From NCBI RefSeq assembly GCF_021117425.1, contig NZ_CP088298.1, positions 4,278,001-4,342,000 on the forward strand: a stretch of 64,000 bases of DNA, read 5' to 3'. The notes beneath the pieces were generated by a model that ran no database searches, was not told the DNA's origin, and saw only the letters and a program-made list of their open reading frames with translations. A program made the position numbers and the translations under genes. Below, in pieces: positions 55,433 through 64,000 of the stretch. Within the stretch, counting starts at the first letter, position 1; every line of letters begins with the position of its first letter. This stretch comes from Brevibacterium zhoupengii (lineage in GTDB: Bacteria > Actinomycetota > Actinomycetes > Actinomycetales > Brevibacteriaceae).

Positions 55433-56611
55433 TTACACCCCGGTCGTGATCGAATCGCCAGTAATTCCGCGGGCGCGACGTTCTTCGAGGCGAGCGCGCT
55501 GCGGTTCGACCACGTGGCGCGGATCCTTCGTGGATTCGATGCCGGCCTCGAGGACCCCGAATCGCGTGTACGCCGAGGCGGCTGCAAGTGCCGCACCGCT
55601 GACCGCTGAGACGGCACGTAGTGCGGCTCGAGTCTTCCAACCCGCACCCTTCCCCAGCTTCTTTGCGAACACCCTGGCCCCCACCTCGGCGGCGGCTGTT
55701 CCGATCGCACCGGCGATGAGCAGCTTCTCCGCCCGGTGGAGCTTGTGGCCGGGTTCGCCCTCTTCGAGAGGATCCACCTCGGCGGGGTGCATGCCCTTCT
55801 TCATCCGATCCATCGTGATCGCCTCTCCGGCGGCACCGACCAGAGCGAGCAGGCGTGCCGGTCCGGTCTCCCGCACGGGAGCCAGAGCCATCGCAGTGCC
55901 TCCGGCAGCCACTGCGGCCGAGGACACGAAGACGTAGGAGAGACCGTTGCGACCGGCGGCGTTCCAGGTGGGGACCGCGGTGTCGCCGAGGAGCGCTCCG
56001 GTGTACGCGGCCAGAGGAGTGGCGAAGAGTGCCGACTCGAGCGCGGCAGGAGTCTCGAAAGCATGGAGAATTCGACGCAGCGGCCCCAGCGGAAGCCGCA
56101 GACCGGTCAGCCGGTCGACTTCGATCGCGGCAAGTACTCCCGAGCCGACGCCGAATCCGGAGAGAATCCAGGTGCCCAGGCTCATGGGCGAGCTGACTTT
56201 GAACACGCGCATCATGTTGAGGAAGCGTTCGGGACGGCCGAGGTCAGCCACGAGTGCCGCTCCCCCGACACCGGTCGCGGTGATCGCCGTGAGCCTGGTG
56301 GCGATGCGCAGACCCGGGCGGTCGCTGAACTGGGCGCCGAGGCCCAAGAGGCTCGAGCCGCCGGCCAAGCCGCCGAGGAACAGGTAGAGCGCGATCTCGT
56401 CGCCCCATGGTGGAGCCTTGACGATGGCACGTCCGTAGTAAGAGGAGAATTCGACATCCTCGACCATCGGCATCTCACGGTTGCCGTCGGCCCCGCGGTT
56501 CTTCCAACCCTGACCACCGCCGCGGCCACCGGGGCGACCACCTCGGCGACGCTTCTTCCGTCCGCGATCAAGCTCAGGTGGACGGTAGGAATCGTATTCG
56601 GATGTGCTCAA
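55433..56611 (-). CDS. Formate dehydrogenase membrane subunit, NrfD/PsrC type
   Basis: 392 residues. A basic, Gly/Arg-rich N-terminal tail ('KKRRRGGRPGGRGGG') precedes NrfD-type membrane helices ('PWGDEIALYLFLGGLAGGSSLLGLGAQF' with 'ALVADLGRPERFLNMMRVFKVSSPMSLGTW'). This quinone-reducing, haem-free anchor replaces the FdnI cytochrome in many actinobacteria. It starts at TTG, overlapping the beta-subunit stop (TTGA) and preceded by GGGAG, so translation is coupled. Eight consecutive G lie just after the stop (55419-55426). Confidence 0.88.
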   Translation of the reverse strand: MSTSEYDSYRPPELDRGRKKRRRGGRPGGRGGGQGWKNRGADGNREMPMVEDVEFSSYYGRAIVKAPPWGDEIALYLFLGGLAGGSSLLGLGAQFSDRPGLRIATRLTAITATGVGGAALVADLGRPERFLNMMRVFKVSSPMSLGTWILSGFGVGSGVLAAIEVDRLTGLRLPLGPLRRILHAFETPAALESALFATPLAAYTGALLGDTAVPTWNAAGRNGLSYVFVSSAAVAAGGTAMALAPVRETGPARLLALVGAAGEAITMDRMKKGMHPAEVDPLEEGEPGHKLHRAEKLLIAGAIGTAAAEVGARVFAKKLGKGAGWKTRAALRAVSAVSGAALAAASAYTRFGVLEAGIESTKDPRHVVEPQRARLEERRARGITGDSITTGV

Positions 56612-57753
56612 TGCCGGCTCCCGAGAAACGCGAGTCCGGCGGCAGCGACCATGCCGAGTGCGGCCATGCCCGCCTTGGCATACATCTGGGGCAGGTCCTT
56701 CGTCGGCACCCGCGGATCCGGCGGCAGACCATAGACCTCGGGCTCGTCGAGGATGAGGAAGACAGATCCGGTTCCGCCGACGCCGTCGTTCGGGTTGGCG
56801 CCGTAGAGTCGGGCCTCGGTCATGCCTTTCGCGTGGAGGTCGGCGACGCGGGCGTGGGCCTTGTCGACCATGTCGTCGTGGTCGCCGAACTTGATCGACT
56901 CGGTCGGGCAGGTCTGCGCACAGGCCGGAGTGTCACCTTCGACGAGGCGGTCGTAGCAGAGCGTGCACTTGTTGGCCGTGTTCTTGTTCGGCACGTCCAT
57001 ATCCGCGGCCTTGCGGTCATCGCGATCGGTGGGCGTATTGATCGTGCCGTCATCACGGCGTTCGATGACGCCGAAGGGGCAGCCGGCCACGCAGGTGCCG
57101 CAGCCGTTGCAGACATCGTTCTGCACGACGACCGTGTCGAATTCCGTGCGAAAGAGTGCACCCGTGGGGCACACGTCGAGGCAGCCGGCGTGGGTGCAGT
57201 GCTTGCACACGTCCGAGGACATCAGCCAGCGGAAGTCCGCTGTGTCCGGAGGCGTCGTGTCGAGTTTGGCGATGTCCTCCGGGTCGCTCGGGCTCAGGGC
57301 TCCGGGTGCCAGCAGGTCGATGCCCATCGGCGGTGTCGACGGCAGACCGCCACCCGAGGCGCCAGCCCCATTGGACCCGGACTCTGCGGCTCCGAGGGCT
57401 CCACCCAAAGGCTGTTCACCTGCGGACTCGTTCGAACGTGGTCGGATCGTCGGCATGCCGAGGTTGACGAGTTTGCGTCCGGATTCGCGGGCGGCTTCGA
57501 TCCGCTCGGAATCCTGTTCGATGAAGGCGACGTGACGCCAGGTGTTGGCGCCGAGGCTGCCCGTGTTGTCGTAGGAGGAGCCGAGGAGTTCGAAGGTCCC
57601 GTCCTGCGGGTTGTTGTTCCATTCCTTGCAGGCGACCTCGCAGGCCTTGCAGCCGATGCAGATCGACGTATCGGTGAAGAACCCTTTGCGCTCGTGCGCG
57701 GAACCGTGCCAGTGCCCGTCAGCAACAGCGTCATCCTCGACAGTCGTCGACAT
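56608..57753 (-). CDS. Formate dehydrogenase iron-sulfur (beta) subunit
   Basis: 381 residues. Four Cys clusters typical of FdnH/FdoH-like ferredoxin subunits: 'CIGCKACEVACKEW', 'CKHCTHAGCLDVCP', 'CNGCGTCVAGCPFG' and 'CTLCYDRLVEGDTPACAQTCP', predicting four [4Fe-4S] clusters. The C-terminal hydrophobic helix ('AALGMVAAAGLAFLG') anchors it to the membrane near the NrfD subunit. It passes electrons from the alpha subunit to the quinone-reducing subunit. Its ATG shares a base with the alpha stop (TGATG). A 50-residue Ser/Gly/Pro insert follows the first cluster region. Confidence 0.93.
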   Translation of the reverse strand: MSTTVEDDAVADGHWHGSAHERKGFFTDTSICIGCKACEVACKEWNNNPQDGTFELLGSSYDNTGSLGANTWRHVAFIEQDSERIEAARESGRKLVNLGMPTIRPRSNESAGEQPLGGALGAAESGSNGAGASGGGLPSTPPMGIDLLAPGALSPSDPEDIAKLDTTPPDTADFRWLMSSDVCKHCTHAGCLDVCPTGALFRTEFDTVVVQNDVCNGCGTCVAGCPFGVIERRDDGTINTPTDRDDRKAADMDVPNKNTANKCTLCYDRLVEGDTPACAQTCPTESIKFGDHDDMVDKAHARVADLHAKGMTEARLYGANPNDGVGGTGSVFLILDEPEVYGLPPDPRVPTKDLPQMYAKAGMAALGMVAAAGLAFLGSRH

Positions 57754-60700
57754 CAGTCCTCCTCCTCGTTTCCTCTATTGTCCACCGTATCGTCGCCGGT
57801 GGGCTCGCCCTCAGGAGAAGGCGCACCCTCGCCGAGGTTGCCCTTCTGAACGCTGTCAGCATCCTCGCCGATGTAGCCACGATCCGGATCCCCGTCGGTC
57901 GGGTCCCCGTCGTCCGCGCGGTTCGCGCCCACGGTCTCGGTCCTGTTCTCGTCGATGGAATCGGCGGGTCGAAGATCGACACGACCAGTACGGTCGTCGG
58001 CACTGTCAACGACGCTGGAAGCGCCATCGTGTGCCGAACCACCGCTCGCCTCGGCGTCGTCCGATTCCCCACTGTCGGTCGCTTCGCCTCCGAAGGTGCG
58101 CCCGGGGGTGACACCAACTGCGGAGTCGCCGCCACGATGCGGATGTCCGCCCTTGCTGGCTGCAGAATCCGCCGCCTGCGAAGCGTCCACAACATCCTCG
58201 GAGACCGTGACGAGCTGGTTGCCAGATTCGGGACTCAGTCCCGCCTCGCGCTGATACTTCTCGACGAAGTCGACGAGTTCGGGACCGCGCGGACGCCTGC
58301 CCGGCATGATCGTTCCGGCCACGTACTTGCTGTTCTGGATGAACACGTTGGGATCCATCGTGACACCCAGCAGATCGTTCGCGGAGTCGCCTTCGACGGT
58401 GGCGTCCCCGCCGACGCCCCAGTGATAGGGCAGGCCGATCTGGTGGATGATCTTCCCGCCGATCGTCAGCGGCGTCATCCTCTTCGTCACGAGCACGCGG
58501 GCCTCGATGGCTGCGCGCGGGGAGACCAGAGTCGCCCAACCGTAGGGCTCCAGGCCCACCTCGGCGGCGAGCTCCGGTGAGATCTCGCAGAACATCTCGG
58601 GCTGCAGTTCGGACAGGTAGGGCAGCCATCGGGACATGCCACCGGCGGTGTGGTGCTCGGTCAGACGGTAGGTGGTGAACACGTAGGGGTAGACCTCGGA
58701 ACCGGGATTGCCGGCACCGGGCGCGGACAGGTTGTCCTCACGGCGCATGACCAGTCGCGTCGGTGAGCTCTGCTGATCGTAGAGCGGGTTGGCAACCGTC
58801 GATTCCTGCGGTTCGTAGTGTGTGGGCATCGGTCCGTCGACCATGCCGCTGGGCGCGAACAGCCAGCCCTTGCCATCGGCCTGCATGATGAACGGGTCGT
58901 CCCCGTCAAGGTTGGCAGGACCGCCGTAGGCCTGATCCGATCGGGTCGAGGGCGCTCGGTCGATCGGGAAGTCGGGCACATCCTTGCCCGTCCACTTGCC
59001 GGTCTCCTCATCCCACCAGACGAACTTCTTCCGCTCTGACCACGGTGTGCCATCCGGAGCTGCCGAGGCGCGGTTGTAGAGGATCCGGCGATTCGCCGGC
59101 CACGCCCAGGCCCATTCGGCGGCAGTCTCGTCCTGCTCCGTCCTGGGTTTGCGCCGGGCGGCCATGTTCTGCCCGCCGGCGTAGATGCCCGCGTAGATCC
59201 AACAGCCTCCGGCGGTGGTGCCGTCGTCGGTCATCTGGTTGAAGTTGTCGAGCGGCTGCCCGTCCTTCTCTCCGCCGACGTAGTAGCCGTTGATCTCGGC
59301 CAGCACCGATTCGGGATCGACCTCGCCCTCCTCGTCGACCGGGTAGTCCCAGGTCATGTCGAGGAGCGGACGGTCGCGGGGATCGGTCGAGTCCTTCAAC
59401 TTCTCGCGCACTCGCTGACCGAGTTCGAAGAAGAAGTCGAGTTCGCTCTGTGCGTCGCCGGGCGGGTTGACGGCCTTGTGCCGCCACTGCACGAGGCGCT
59501 GCGTCTGCGTGAAGGTGCCGGCCTTCTCCGTGTGGTTGGCGGCGGGCATGAAGAACATCTCGGTCTCGATGTCCTCGGTCTTGAGCTCGCCGGTGGCGAT
59601 CTCGGGACCGTCCTTCCACCAGGTGGCGGACTCAATGAGCCGGAAGTCGCGGACGACCATCCACTTCAGGTGGCTCATGGCCATTCGCTGCATCCGGCCG
59701 TTGGCTGAGCCCACGGCCGGGTTCTGGCCCAGCAGGAAGTACCCGTCGACGCCGTCATTGAGCATTCGCACCTGCGTCTGATAGGTGCCGTGGGCGCCAT
59801 TGATCTTCGGCAGATAGTCGTAGGCGAAGTTGTTCTCCGGCGTCGCCGCATCGCCCCACCAGGCCTTGAGCAGGTTGGTGGCGTAGCTGCGTCCATTCGC
59901 CCAGAAACCTTTGTGGGTCTCCGGGGTGCCGACGGCTTTGACGTAGTCATCGAAGGTCTCGTGAACTCCGGCGCTGGGCATCGGCAGGTAGCCGGGCAGC
60001 AGGTTGAACAGGGTCGGGATGTCCGTCGAACCCTGGATCGTGGCGTGCCCGCGCAGTGCCATGATGCCGCCACCGGGACGTCCCATGTTGCCCAGCAGGA
60101 GCTGGAGGATCGAGGCGGTGCGGATGAACTGGGCACCCAGGGAGTGCTGGGTCCAACCCACCGCGTAGGCGAAGCAGGTGGTGCGTTCGCGTCCGGAGTT
60201 CTGGGTCACGGATTCGAGCAGGTATTCGAAGTCGGCGGGCTTGATGCCGCAGTTCTCGGCCACCATCTCCGGAGTGTAGCGAGCGTAGTGACGCTTGAGG
60301 ATCTGAAACACGCTGCGCGGGTCGCTCAGGCTCTCATCCCTGACCGCACGACCTTCCTCATCGGTCTGGTAGGACCAGGTCGAGTTGTCGTAGGAGTTCG
60401 TCTCCGGGTCGAAGCCGGAGAAGAGACCGCCCAGGTCCTCGGGATCCTGATAGTTCTCACTGATGAGGTTCGTCGCGTTCGTGTAGGCGCGGACGTACTC
60501 GTCGAAGTGCAGACCGTCGCTTAAGACACGGTTGATGAGCGCACCGAGTAGGACGATGTCGGACCCGGCCCGGATCGGGACATGCTTATCGGCAACCGCT
60601 GTGGTGCGCGTGAAACGAGGATCGACGTGGATGACGCGGGCACCCCGGGCCTTGGCCTCGGTCACCCACTGGAAGCCCACTGGGTGGCACTCGGCCATAT

Positions 60701-61373
60701 TGGATCCCTGGATGATGATGCAGTCCGCATTCGCCATATCCTGGACGGGTTGTGTGGCGCCGCCTCGCCCAAACGAGGTTCCCAAACTGGGAACCGTGGC
60801 GGAGTGTCAAATACGCGCCTGGTTCTCGATCTGTATGGCGCCCGCGGCGGTGTAGAGCTTCTTCGCGAGGTAGTTCTCCTCGTTGTCGATGGTCGCCCCG
60901 CCGAGGCTGGCGATCCCCATCGTGCGACGCAGCGGGTGGCCCTTGTCGTCGAAGTCCTCCCAATGCTTGCGGCGGGCTTCGATGAAGCGGTCGGCGACCA
61001 TGTCGATCGCGGTGGGCAGATCGAGTTTCTGCCAGTCTTTGGCTCGTGGCGCTCGGTAGAGGACGTCGGTGATGCGCCCATTGGCGTTGACGAGCTGTTC
61101 GCTGGCCGCGCCCTTGGGGCAGAGACGTCCGCGTGAGATCGGTGAGTCCGGGTCGCCTTCGATCTGGATGACCTTGTCATCCTTGACGAAGACCTTCTGA
61201 CCACAGCCGACGGCGCAGTACGGGCAGACCGACTGCACGACCTTGTCTGCTGTGGCGGTGCGTGAGGTGGTGTCGCGGGTTTTCTGGGACACCACTGATT
61301 CGCCGCGCCCCGACGCATCGGAGGATCGCAGCTGCCGGATCACCGGCCACTCGAGAGGACTGAACCGAGCCAT
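57753..61373 (-). CDS. Selenocysteine-containing formate dehydrogenase alpha subunit (UGA read through)
   Basis: 1206 residues including selenocysteine 189, encoded by the in-frame TGA at 60807-60809; conventional gene calling splits it into 61373-60807 and 60785-57753. The N-terminal [4Fe-4S] site is 'CPYCAVGCGQKVFVKDDKVIQIEGDPDSPISRGRLCPKG'. Around Sec: 'NQARI-U-HSATVPSLGTSFGRGG', as in FdnG/FdoG. The downstream molybdo/tungsto-bis-MGD binding domain includes 'QGSNMAECHPVGFQWVTEAKARGARVIHVDPRFTRT'. It oxidises formate to CO2. No twin-arginine signal is visible, so the complex probably faces the cytoplasm. A ~150-residue acidic, disordered tail (from ~1057) is atypical. SD AGGA. fdhD/fdhE and molybdenum cofactor genes are not in the window. 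Confidence 0.95.
60777..60795 (-). promoter_or_regulatory. SECIS-like hairpin directing UGA to selenocysteine
   Basis: In the mRNA, 11 bases after the UGA, GGUUCCC-AGUUU-GGGAACC forms a perfect 7-bp stem with a 5-base loop containing GU, the spacing and loop type recognised by SelB in bacterial formate dehydrogenases. It lies within codons for V-P-S-L-G-T, so it also codes. Confidence 0.88.
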
Positions 61374-61467
61374 GGCTCAATCCTAGCCCTTCCAAGCGGT
61401 CGGTGGTGACCAATTCGATCACGATCATCCGTCAGCGTTTCACGAGGTGAGATGTGGTGATCTCACT

Positions 61468-61478
61468 CGCCGAGGTGG
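61468..61478 (+). repeat. Intergenic copy of the 11-mer CGCCGAGGTGG
   Basis: Exact copy in the spacer between the methyltransferase and formate dehydrogenase genes (see findings). Not coding in either neighbour. Confidence 0.85.
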
Positions 61479-61482
61479 CTCC

Positions 61483-62193
61483 TCAGTCGGTGACCATGTG
61501 CGCCAGGAGCACGCTGTCGTCGATTTCGGATGGCTTCCCGTCCGGGCCTTCGACCTCGCGGGTGCGAAGCTCACCCAGTTCGATCTCCCAGCGAGCCGGG
61601 CTGCCGCCGATGAGCAGGGCGAAGTCTCCGTTCGGGGTGACCGGCTCATGATGATGGCCGAGCCCGTGGCCCAGTTCGTCATCATGGTTCTCGGCCCAGT
61701 CCGGCATCTCCGCATGGGAGATGAGAAGCATTCTGCCTCCCGGAGCGACGTACTCAGCCAAGCGGCCGACGAGTTCTTCCCGGGTGTCAGGCAACCGGGT
61801 GTGGAGGAAACAGCCGAGGACGAGGTCGAAGCCGCCTCGGCGAGGTTCGGGGTCACTCCACGTGGTGATGTCGGCGACTTCGAGCTTCACGCTCACGCCC
61901 TTTGCTTCGGCCGTCTCACCGGCACGGTCGATTGCGGTCTGGGACAGGTCGATTCCGGTCGCGTCCCAGCCCTGTTCGGCCAGCCAGGTGACGTCGGCGC
62001 CCTCACCGCAGCCGACGTCGAGGACGCGGTCGGGGGTGAGGCCGGTGGCAACGGCGACGAGTGACTCGTTGGGGTTGCCCGACCAGATTGCCTCGCCGGT
62101 TCCGGCGTAGCGCTCCTCCCACGCAGCGACTGTGTCAGGGACTCCCTCGTTCGAGGCAGACTCCTGGGAAACGGCCTGCTGGGGTTCGGTCAC
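61483..62193 (-). CDS. Class I SAM-dependent methyltransferase
   Basis: 236 residues. 'WEERYAGTGEAIWSGNPNESLV' and motif I 'VLDVGCGEGADVTWLAEQGWDATGIDLSQTAIDRA' match the TehB/thiopurine-methyltransferase-like group often involved in tellurite, selenite or small-molecule methylation. 'GCFLHTRLPDTREELVGRLAEYVAPGGRMLLISH' completes the core. Start is GTG overlapping the thioredoxin stop (GTGA), so the two are co-translated. A role in metalloid or thiol chemistry is plausible from family and partner but unproved. Confidence 0.87.
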   Translation of the reverse strand: MTEPQQAVSQESASNEGVPDTVAAWEERYAGTGEAIWSGNPNESLVAVATGLTPDRVLDVGCGEGADVTWLAEQGWDATGIDLSQTAIDRAGETAEAKGVSVKLEVADITTWSDPEPRRGGFDLVLGCFLHTRLPDTREELVGRLAEYVAPGGRMLLISHAEMPDWAENHDDELGHGLGHHHEPVTPNGDFALLIGGSPARWEIELGELRTREVEGPDGKPSEIDDSVLLAHMVTD

Positions 62194-62648
62194 TGTGCCG
62201 ATCCTGGTCCAGAGGCCTGCTGCCCGGCTTCGGGAGCTGACTGGCTTGCGTCTTCGGGAATAGCCGAGGGATCTGCCTGGTCGACTCCGGCTTCCTGCTT
62301 GGCCAGTTCCGCGCGGACCTCGTCCATGTCGAGGTCCTTGACTGCGGTGATGACCTGCTCGAGCTGAGGTGCGGCGAGAGCGCCGGGCTGAGCGAAGACG
62401 ACGATGCCCTCACGGAAGGCCACGAGGGTCGGTATCGAGGAGATCGCAAAGAGACCTGCGAGCTCCTGCTGTGCCTCGGTGTCGACCTTGCCGAAGACCA
62501 CGTCCGAGTTCTGTTCGGAGGCCTCTTCGTACACAGGGGCGAACTGCTTGCAGGGGCCGCACCAGTCGGCCCAGAAGTCGAGAAGGAGGATCGAGCTGTC
62601 GGTGATGGTTGACTCGAAGTTGTCTTTGGTGATTTCGATCGTAGACAT
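62190..62648 (-). CDS. trxA: Thioredoxin
   Basis: 152 residues. Active site 'FWADWCGPCKQFAPVYEE' and the cis-Pro loop 'ISSIPTLVAFREG' define a classical thioredoxin. A ~45-residue acidic, Gln/Ala/Ser-rich C-terminal tail ('DQADPSAIPEDASQSAPEAGQQASGPGSAQ') is extra to the usual ~108 residues. Cytoplasmic disulfide reductase. No SD is obvious, so the mRNA may be leaderless. The downstream methyltransferase overlaps its stop codon. Confidence 0.93.
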   Translation of the reverse strand: MSTIEITKDNFESTITDSSILLLDFWADWCGPCKQFAPVYEEASEQNSDVVFGKVDTEAQQELAGLFAISSIPTLVAFREGIVVFAQPGALAAPQLEQVITAVKDLDMDEVRAELAKQEAGVDQADPSAIPEDASQSAPEAGQQASGPGSAQ

Positions 62649-62705
62649 TCGGGCAGTCTAAACGCCGACTATGAATACTGTCTGGACACTTTCGCAGTCT
62701 GGACT

Positions 62706-62719
62706 GCTGTCCGGACAGC
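62706..62719. promoter_or_regulatory. Palindrome upstream of the thioredoxin operon
   Basis: GCTGTCCGGACAGC is a perfect 14-base palindrome, about 58 bases upstream of the trxA start; related CTGTCTGGACA/AGTCTGGAC copies lie closer to the gene (62679-62703). Candidate operator. Confidence 0.45.
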
Positions 62720-62743
62720 GACTCGTCCTCTCTGGTCAGCGTC

Positions 62744-62800
62744 GATTGTCTGCAGTTCGGCCGATCTTCTGCAGTTCAGTCGATCATCTGCGGCTCAGTC
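62744..62800. repeat. Three imperfect tandem copies of a 19-bp unit
   Basis: GATTGTCTGCAGTTCGGCC, GATCTTCTGCAGTTCAGTC and GATCATCTGCGGCTCAGTC follow each other without gap (62744-62762, 62763-62781, 62782-62800). The third copy includes the stop codon and last codon of the LCP gene. Confidence 0.85.
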
Positions 62801-63829
62801 GACGAGGTCGCCGATCGGCTCATCTGCGGTGATTGCGGAGAAGACGGCGTCAGCTGCCGGAGCCTTGACGACTCGGTTCTGATTGTCGGGCGCCGGCTGC
62901 CACGGCATGATCGCGAAGCTGATCGACTCCTTGGGAACCGATGACACTGTCGACGCCAGTGATCCAAGTGCCGAGACCGAATCGAGGTCATCATCGACGC
63001 GCAGAGACGAGGTGACCGCGTCAAGAAAGTTGTACAGCCGGTCGGGCCGCGACAGGGTGTGAGAGCTCTTGGCTCTGTCGATGATTGAGTCCATGACCAT
63101 CTGCTGGTTGCCCATGCGCGAGATGTCGCTGCCGTCGCCGACGGCGTGACGGGTCCGCGCGAGCGCCAGGGCATCGGTGCCGCCCAGTGTCTGCTCTCCG
63201 GCTGGGAGATCGAGATTCGCCTTATCGTCGTACAGGGGTTCGTCGAGGTCGACGACGATTCCGTCCAATGCGTCGATGATGGTGGCGAAGCCGTCGAAAT
63301 TGACTTCGATGAAGTGATCGAGGCGGACTCCCGTGAGCTCTTCGGCCGCGGAAACCGAGCACGCCGGGCCCTGGTTGAGCGCCGAATTGATCATGGCGCG
63401 CCGAGGTTCCGACGCCCCCGAGCCGGTGTCCTGACATGCAGGCAAGTCCATCATCGTGTCGCGGGGAATCTGAATGGCGTCGATGCGCGAGGAGTCATCG
63501 GAGATGTGGGCCAGGATCATCGCGTCGCTGCGGGCACCCTCGCCGGCGCCGTAGTCATCGGCATCCAGCTCCCTGGTGTCTGAGCCGAGGATGAGAACGT
63601 TGAGTTCGTCTGTGATCTTCTCTGGCACCTCGCCGCCTCCCGCCCGCAGCGGCGAGGAGGTGATGTTCGACTTCAAGCCGTGCACAAGGGTGACGACCGT
63701 GACCGGTACCGCGATGACGAGGACCGCGAGAATAGCGACCATCGTGCGGCGGCGACGGTATTTCATGGCCAGGCGGCGCTGGCGGCGTGGGCCGATCTCG
63801 GAGGAAGGGCCGGTTTCGCGGTGCTGCAT
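62795..63829 (-). CDS. LytR-CpsA-Psr (LCP) family cell-wall glycopolymer ligase
   Basis: 344 residues. One N-terminal membrane helix ('RRRRTMVAILAVLVIAVPVTVVTLVHGL') and an extracellular LCP domain: 'LNVLILGSDTRELDADDYGAGEGARSDAMILAHISDDSSRIDAIQIPRDTMMDL' and 'INSALNQGPACSVSAAEELTGVRLDHFIEVNFDGFATIIDALDGIVVDLDEPL', closing with 'LGGTDALALARTRHAVGDGSDISRMGNQQ'. These enzymes attach teichoic-acid-like or arabinogalactan-like polymers to peptidoglycan. The start is uncertain: the ATG at 63829 lacks an SD, the next ATG (63766) would still keep the helix. Confidence 0.92.
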   Translation of the reverse strand: MQHRETGPSSEIGPRRQRRLAMKYRRRRTMVAILAVLVIAVPVTVVTLVHGLKSNITSSPLRAGGGEVPEKITDELNVLILGSDTRELDADDYGAGEGARSDAMILAHISDDSSRIDAIQIPRDTMMDLPACQDTGSGASEPRRAMINSALNQGPACSVSAAEELTGVRLDHFIEVNFDGFATIIDALDGIVVDLDEPLYDDKANLDLPAGEQTLGGTDALALARTRHAVGDGSDISRMGNQQMVMDSIIDRAKSSHTLSRPDRLYNFLDAVTSSLRVDDDLDSVSALGSLASTVSSVPKESISFAIMPWQPAPDNQNRVVKAPAADAVFSAITADEPIGDLVD

Positions 63830-64000
63830 AGAAAGTCAATTCGAAGTGGACGACGGATTGCATACAATTCTAAATATAATTTCTCCGAACTTTCTGGCAC
63901 CGATGCCCGAAACACTCTGTTAGAGTTAAATTGTTCCCGTACGAAACAGTGCGGAGCACATGGTGTCGCGAGCGTAGGTAGATTCGCTTGGCATCGTGCA
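63830..64000. other. Gene-free window end
   Basis: About 170 bases, AT-rich in the first 100, probably the promoter region of the LCP gene. No further feature is supported before the window ends. Confidence 0.5.

Noticed and set aside
57753..60785. Treating the 1010-codon frame as a separate gene starting at a GTG/ATG-type codon
   Set aside because: It starts in the middle of the molybdopterin domain just after a Sec-type UGA; the upstream frame supplies the missing Fe-S domain, so it is one selenoprotein gene.

Overview
The window is a gene-dense, high-G+C chromosomal segment of an actinobacterium. Glycine-betaine-type Rieske oxygenases, a DUF222/13E12 HNH protein, an actinobacterial-type selenocysteine formate dehydrogenase, LPxTG and LCP wall proteins and an IdeR/DmdR-like iron box fit a Micrococcales member, possibly Brevibacterium. 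The genus is inferred from gene content only. There are no rRNA genes, CRISPR arrays, prophages or insertion sequences. The one RNA gene found is tRNA-Sec.

Layout. 0-5.8 kb: tail of a peptide-type binding protein, a quinone oxidoreductase with divergent TetR regulator, and a glycine-betaine-monooxygenase-like pair (gbcA/gbcB) with divergent LysR. 6.3-8.7 kb: ornithine-cyclodeaminase-family enzyme coupled to an APC permease. 8.7-13.2 kb: two divergent envelope proteins with low-complexity N-termini. 13.2-19.1 kb: D-serine dehydratase, an iron-siderophore pair sharing an iron-box-like site, and a DMT exporter with divergent LysR. 19.2-25.5 kb: HNH protein, FAD-linked 2-hydroxyacid oxidase with MFS transporter, and a DUF2332 protein. 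25.5-32.9 kb: PucR-type regulator, secreted choice-of-anchor-G-like protein, a lipoprotein that reads as a divergent copper amine oxidase core, a frameshifted DUF2332 remnant, SulP transporter and MerR. 33-38.9 kb: PucR-type regulator divergent from an MFS / TPP-enzyme / M20-amidohydrolase operon. 39-41.9 kb: secreted wall hydrolases, two of them paralogues, around a nucleotidyltransferase.

42.2-61.4 kb carries a selenocysteine module in two blocks: selC-selA-selB (tRNA-Sec, Sec synthase, special elongation factor), then selD and a three-subunit formate dehydrogenase. The alpha subunit reads through an in-frame UGA (60807-60809) followed by a perfect SECIS-like hairpin, so the window encodes both the decoding machinery and its client. 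Between the blocks are a PLP enzyme, an alpha/beta hydrolase broken by a 13-bp tandem duplication, a methyltransferase and a 1307-residue LPxTG-anchored two-enzyme phosphodiesterase. The window ends with methyltransferase, thioredoxin and LCP genes.

The most unusual signal is not a gene. The 11-mer CGCCGAGGTGG occurs exactly at least 28 times (14 per strand), in coding sequence in both orientations and between genes, and exact copies outnumber the single-mismatch variants I noticed. This looks like a selected genome-wide DNA motif (Chi-like, uptake-like or chromosome-architecture signal) of unknown function.
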